Translations under genes and position numbers: made by a program
The notes under the pieces: model-generated
What the model saw: the letters and a program-made list of their open reading frames with translations, nothing else
Databases searched by the model: none
Told to the model about the DNA's origin: nothing
Part shown: positions 60,881 to 64,000 of the stretch, one piece after another
How the letters are laid out: every line of letters begins with the position of its first letter
Numbering within the stretch: position 1 is the first letter of the stretch
From: Utricularia gibba
Lineage: Eukaryota > Streptophyta > Magnoliopsida > Lamiales > Lentibulariaceae
Length of the DNA stretch: 64,000 nucleotides
Direction: 5' to 3'
NCBI GenBank assembly: GCA_002189035.1
Contig: NEEC01000008.1
Span: forward strand, 1,302,001-1,366,000

Positions 60881-62287
60881 CTATTTCTTGGGGTACTCTC
60901 TTGCTCCAAAAATTGTAGACCCGATTCGAACATTCGTGCTGCCCATTTCGATCTGCAAAACAGTGGAGAATTTCGCTATGAAAAGATGATGACATTGTGA
61001 GAATCTGAAATGAGAAGCTAGGGAGGGGGATCATACAGCCAACTCAAAGTCACTAGACATGCCCATGGATAGCTCGCATTGCTCTTCTGGTATCTCCAGG
61101 GTCTTGCAGATCCCAGTTCTACACTCTGTGAGAGTCTGAAGCATCCCACAAGTTAGTGACCAACCAACGAACGCAATTCAAGCAGACAAGTTTGTGTGAC
61201 AATGAACAAGCTTGAGAAAGCGAGGATAAGGAGTGGCATGAACCTTGAAATTTTCAGGCGTAGAAGTGTAATCTGGCATTCCGATGGTCATCAAGCCACA
61301 GAATTCAAGGTTTGGACAGTTTGTCCTAACATGCTGGACAAGTTCCAAGCAACTTGCGGGTTCAACACCAGATTTCGCTGTTATTGTAAAGGGCAAAAGC
61401 ATTCTTATATTTTGGCTATATGCATAGACAACCCGCTACGATGCTCACAAAAAGGAAAGAAAGTTATGTGAAAAAAGGTTCCCTGAAAGTAAGGCATACG
61501 CAAGTTACTCACATTCTTCACCACTAGTGTTAACTTGGATCATCACTTTGAGGGGTTTTCGTCCAATGCTCCCGACTCCTCGGTTTAGATGATTTGCAAT
61601 CTGCGAAAAGAAGCAATAGTTAAAAGAATCAGGCCATTAGATGCATCTCATCCAACTTGGTAGTAGTCATAAAACGAAATGACAAGCCTTTTTACCTTCT
61701 CATCGTCCACGGTCTCAACCATGGCTAGATTTGGAACACCTGCAGAACACAGATGCGGAGCATCGTAATCATCTCATTCCAGAATTTCAACTAACATAAA
61801 AAATCACTCCAAAATCGAGTCATCCGTAGTAGTATCCGTGACACCTAAAAGACATTCGTATAGTAAAATGGCCAAGTGAATACTTAACAGGGCCTTCACT
61901 TTGTTGCTCTGCAAATTGCCGATAAAATGCCATTCTATGTCCTCCTCCAACTGCAGCCCACAACATGAAGTTGCGGAAAACGCGAGAGCGAGTAAGAAAG
62001 AAAGAGTTGTGACAGTGCAAAAATTGCTCTTCAATCGTTTACAAGGAAGCAGAGCAGCGAACCTGCGGAGCTTTTTCGACAAGTTCTTGCACGTAATTTT
62101 CGCCGAAATATCGGTGCCCCGCATCGTATACTTGGCGAATGAGTGAGATCGGTTTCGTTTTGCTCACAGCCACCACACGAACTTGATCCGTAGAACGGCT
62201 ACTCTTCTCGGCTGCCCGTTTAACCCGCTGCAATATTGATCGCAGCGCCGCCGCGGCGAGTCCATCGGCGGAGGAAACCGCGGCCAT
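60881..62287 (-). CDS. Pyridoxal phosphate homeostasis protein (YggS/PROSC/PLPBP family)
   Basis: Seven exons: 62287-62063, 61950-61884, 61739-61696, 61600-61513, 61377-61244, 61135-61037 and 60952-60881 (TAG), all in phase, 242 residues. Family blocks run in order: [11 protein letters not shown] with the PLP-binding Lys, [65 protein letters not shown] and [14 protein letters not shown]. The fold is the alanine-racemase-type TIM barrel without known enzymatic turnover; it keeps free PLP levels safe in cytosol or mitochondria. I chose 62287 because its context (GTCATGG) is strong. An in-frame ATG at 62332, preceded directly by TGA, would add 15 residues in a weak context and may cause leaky scanning. 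The gene is intact. Confidence 0.94.
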
Positions 62288-62534
62288 GACTGAACCTTCC
62301 GCAGATGGTTGATGGATTTCCACAATTCTCATTCAGTTCAAGATCGTTCATTTTCCATGAGTTATAGAAATCCCCAACCCTAGAATTTGTGTAATAATTT
62401 TAAGGATTTAAAAAATGTTAACAACGGTTATTTCGAGTTTATTATATTTATTAATTAATATATTGCGCTTAAAATTACAATAATAGTCTAATAGTAAAAT
62501 AAAAGGAATCAATAAAATAAAAGAATTCAATCCA

Positions 62535-63218
62535 TCAGCTGAAATACTGCGGGCATCTTCGGCTCCTATACTCCGGCAACATCGATCCATCAGCGCCAAC
62601 TCCGACGTCGCAATTTGCATGCATAATATGCCTTCTACTATCCCACGTCGAAATCTGAAACTTAATCTCCGATCTAATCTCAACTCTGAAAACAACTCTG
62701 CCATCTCCTATATCGGACAACAACCGGTGCCAAGTATCGCCGGATATACTCACGGCCGGGCCTCCGAGCTGCCCCGATATGAGTGTCGTGTTTTTGGGTC
62801 TCTGTAAAAAGGGAAACAGCACCGGCGAAGTGCCTAGTGTTTGGTCATTGTAGAATACAGTCACCTGAATTGAATCGTAGTGGATGGCGATGTTTTGGTT
62901 GGAGTTCCGGTCGGTGATGTTGTAGTAGATGACGGCGGTCTCCGGACCTGCGGCAGAGGATTGCGCGATTGCGGGGATAGAGAACTGGTCGACGTAGAAG
63001 CGAGGGCGGTGTGGGCGGAGGCTGAGCCAGATAATGAAGAAGATGAGGCCGATGACGAAAAGAACTACTAAGAAGATGGAGCATATTAGTTTGGAGATTC
63101 TAGTTGTGAGGCTTTCTCTCACGCGGTGGGCGTAGTGTTTGGCTTTCTGAAAGCTGCCGGTCTTCTGAGGTGGCGGTGGTGTCGAAGCGAGGACGGGTAC
63201 TCGGTTTTCCGACCACAT
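62535..63218 (-). CDS. NDR1/HIN1-like (NHL) protein, LEA_2 domain
   Basis: A single exon of 227 residues. A basic N-terminal tail is followed by one membrane span (ICSIFLVVLFVIGLIFFIIW, about residues 46-65). The extracellular LEA_2 domain then begins RPRFYVDQFSIPAI and includes the NPN-like motif variant NSNQNIAIHYD and VFYNDQTLGTSPV. NHL proteins sit in the plasma membrane, and some take part in disease resistance. The ORF stop lies about 200 bases upstream of the PLPBP leader, so the two genes run in series on the minus strand. No frame breaks were found. Confidence 0.9.
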   Translation of the reverse strand: MWSENRVPVLASTPPPPQKTGSFQKAKHYAHRVRESLTTRISKLICSIFLVVLFVIGLIFFIIWLSLRPHRPRFYVDQFSIPAIAQSSAAGPETAVIYYNITDRNSNQNIAIHYDSIQVTVFYNDQTLGTSPVLFPFLQRPKNTTLISGQLGGPAVSISGDTWHRLLSDIGDGRVVFRVEIRSEIKFQISTWDSRRHIMHANCDVGVGADGSMLPEYRSRRCPQYFS

Positions 63219-63593
63219 TTTTCAGATGGAATGGAGCAGAATAGCGGCCGTGTAAGGTGCTTACCAATATGCTTAAATGAAAATGAAGATGAAGAATCTT
63301 CACTTTGAGTGTATGGTATGATTAGGGAAAGGCATCTTTCCAAAATCAGGTCAGAAGCAATGTTGCACCATGGAGGAAATGCGAATAAGCAGAATGGACA
63401 TACCATTAGAAGCCTCAAAGCACCAATCACAATGATACAGATATAATAAAGACGATAGGTGGTAAACGGAAATCACTCAGAAGAACTCATGGTGGTGGAA
63501 AGACATATCTTCATAATCTCCAGAAAGGTATTATGAACAGAAACACAATGGCAAGATGCCCAGGCAGAAGAAATTATTCACAATTACTGGGAT
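63219..63593. other. Spacer with the NHL promoter and the 3' flank of the PPDK regulator gene
   Basis: About 375 bases without a supported coding region. Confidence 0.5.
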
Positions 63594-64000
63594 TTAGTAT
63601 CGTCTAGAGATCCGGGGCATCGAGCATTTGTTTTTTCTATCATGGAAAAGTCTGAGAATGATTGCAGCTGTTTCCTCAATGGCTCTTCCGGTAACCTCTG
63701 TAACCAAGAAGATCATACAAGGTGAGCAGGGAATGCCCAGGTAAGGAATTCAAGAGCAATGTTTGGAGGCTAACCGATAACAGGCCACTTGGGATTCCGC
63801 TGAAAAATCTTGGTAGCAAAATCCAGCTCCCGTCTAACATGATCCATGTCAGAGTAGGTGCTTCGCATTTCATCATTGAAGGATAAGCTCTTTGCCCTCG
63901 CCCTTCGGATTGTGTGCAGGACTACTGGGTTTATGGTCAGTGCAAAAACCTTCTCATTGTTCTCCTCAAAGAGGCTATCCGGCAAGTCAGCATTCATGAC
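63594..64000 (-). CDS. Pyruvate, phosphate dikinase regulatory protein (3' part, cut by window edge)
   Basis: The last exon is 63697-63594 (TAA 63596-63594) and the exon before it runs from 63775 past the window edge. Read together they give [60 protein letters not shown] and [12 protein letters not shown]. This is the C-terminal part of the DUF299 bifunctional ADP-dependent kinase and Pi-dependent phosphorylase. It switches PPDK on and off in chloroplasts (RP1) or cytosol (RP2) in response to light. The N-terminal half, with the P-loop and any transit peptide, lies beyond the window, so the RP1/RP2 type is open. The joint ATC G | AG GTT has standard splice signals. Confidence 0.88.

Overview
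The window is nuclear DNA of a dicot plant. Genes are split by short GT-AG introns with AT-rich spacers, and every recognisable product belongs to a plant family: YABBY, AS1/PHANTASTICA, FANTASTIC FOUR-like, LONESOME HIGHWAY-like bHLH, MYB3R, strictosidine synthase-like, UGT75, HIPP/HMA, NHL and PPDK regulatory protein. The species cannot be named from the sequence. About 18 protein-coding loci and three clear gene remnants were rebuilt exon by exon from splice sites.

Left part (1-16 kb): the 3' end of an OXI1/AGC kinase gene, a broken dihydrodipicolinate synthase fragment, and two strictosidine synthase-like genes facing each other tail to tail. Around these lie a YABBY copy reduced to its first two exons (minus strand) and a complete six-exon YABBY2-type gene (plus strand). 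The order SSL(+), YABBY'(-), SSL(-), YABBY(+) would become two head-to-tail duplicate pairs if the middle block were flipped back. Middle part (16-33 kb): a long AT-rich spacer with short inverted-repeat elements, a FAF-like gene, a ten-exon LHW-like bHLH gene and an intronless UGT75-type glucosyltransferase.

Right part (35-64 kb): AS1 (intronless) tail to tail with a seven-exon MYB3R gene; histone H4; an ADF gene with an intron directly after the start codon; a prenylatable HMA protein; the cytosolic Fe-S assembly factor NAR1; a 70-residue acidic protein; a decayed PB1/TPR (Phox/CLMP1-like) pseudogene; a Ser-rich plant protein; the PLP homeostasis protein; an NHL protein; and the 3' end of the PPDK regulatory protein gene. 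The genes do not form a pathway cluster. Several (YABBY, AS1, FAF-like, LHW-like, MYB3R) act in plant development, but nothing in the sequence shows that their proximity matters.

One pattern runs through the window. At least eight reading-frame breaks in otherwise normal genes (SSL2, YABBY2, FAF-like, LHW-like twice, UGT twice, AS1) are each explained by exactly one missing base, mostly in a run of identical bases, and never by an extra base. That looks more like a sequencing or assembly bias than real decay. The Phox-like locus differs: it also carries nonsense substitutions and larger deletions and looks truly dead. I found no CRISPR array, no rRNA or tRNA gene, no complete autonomous transposon and no clearly novel multi-gene system.
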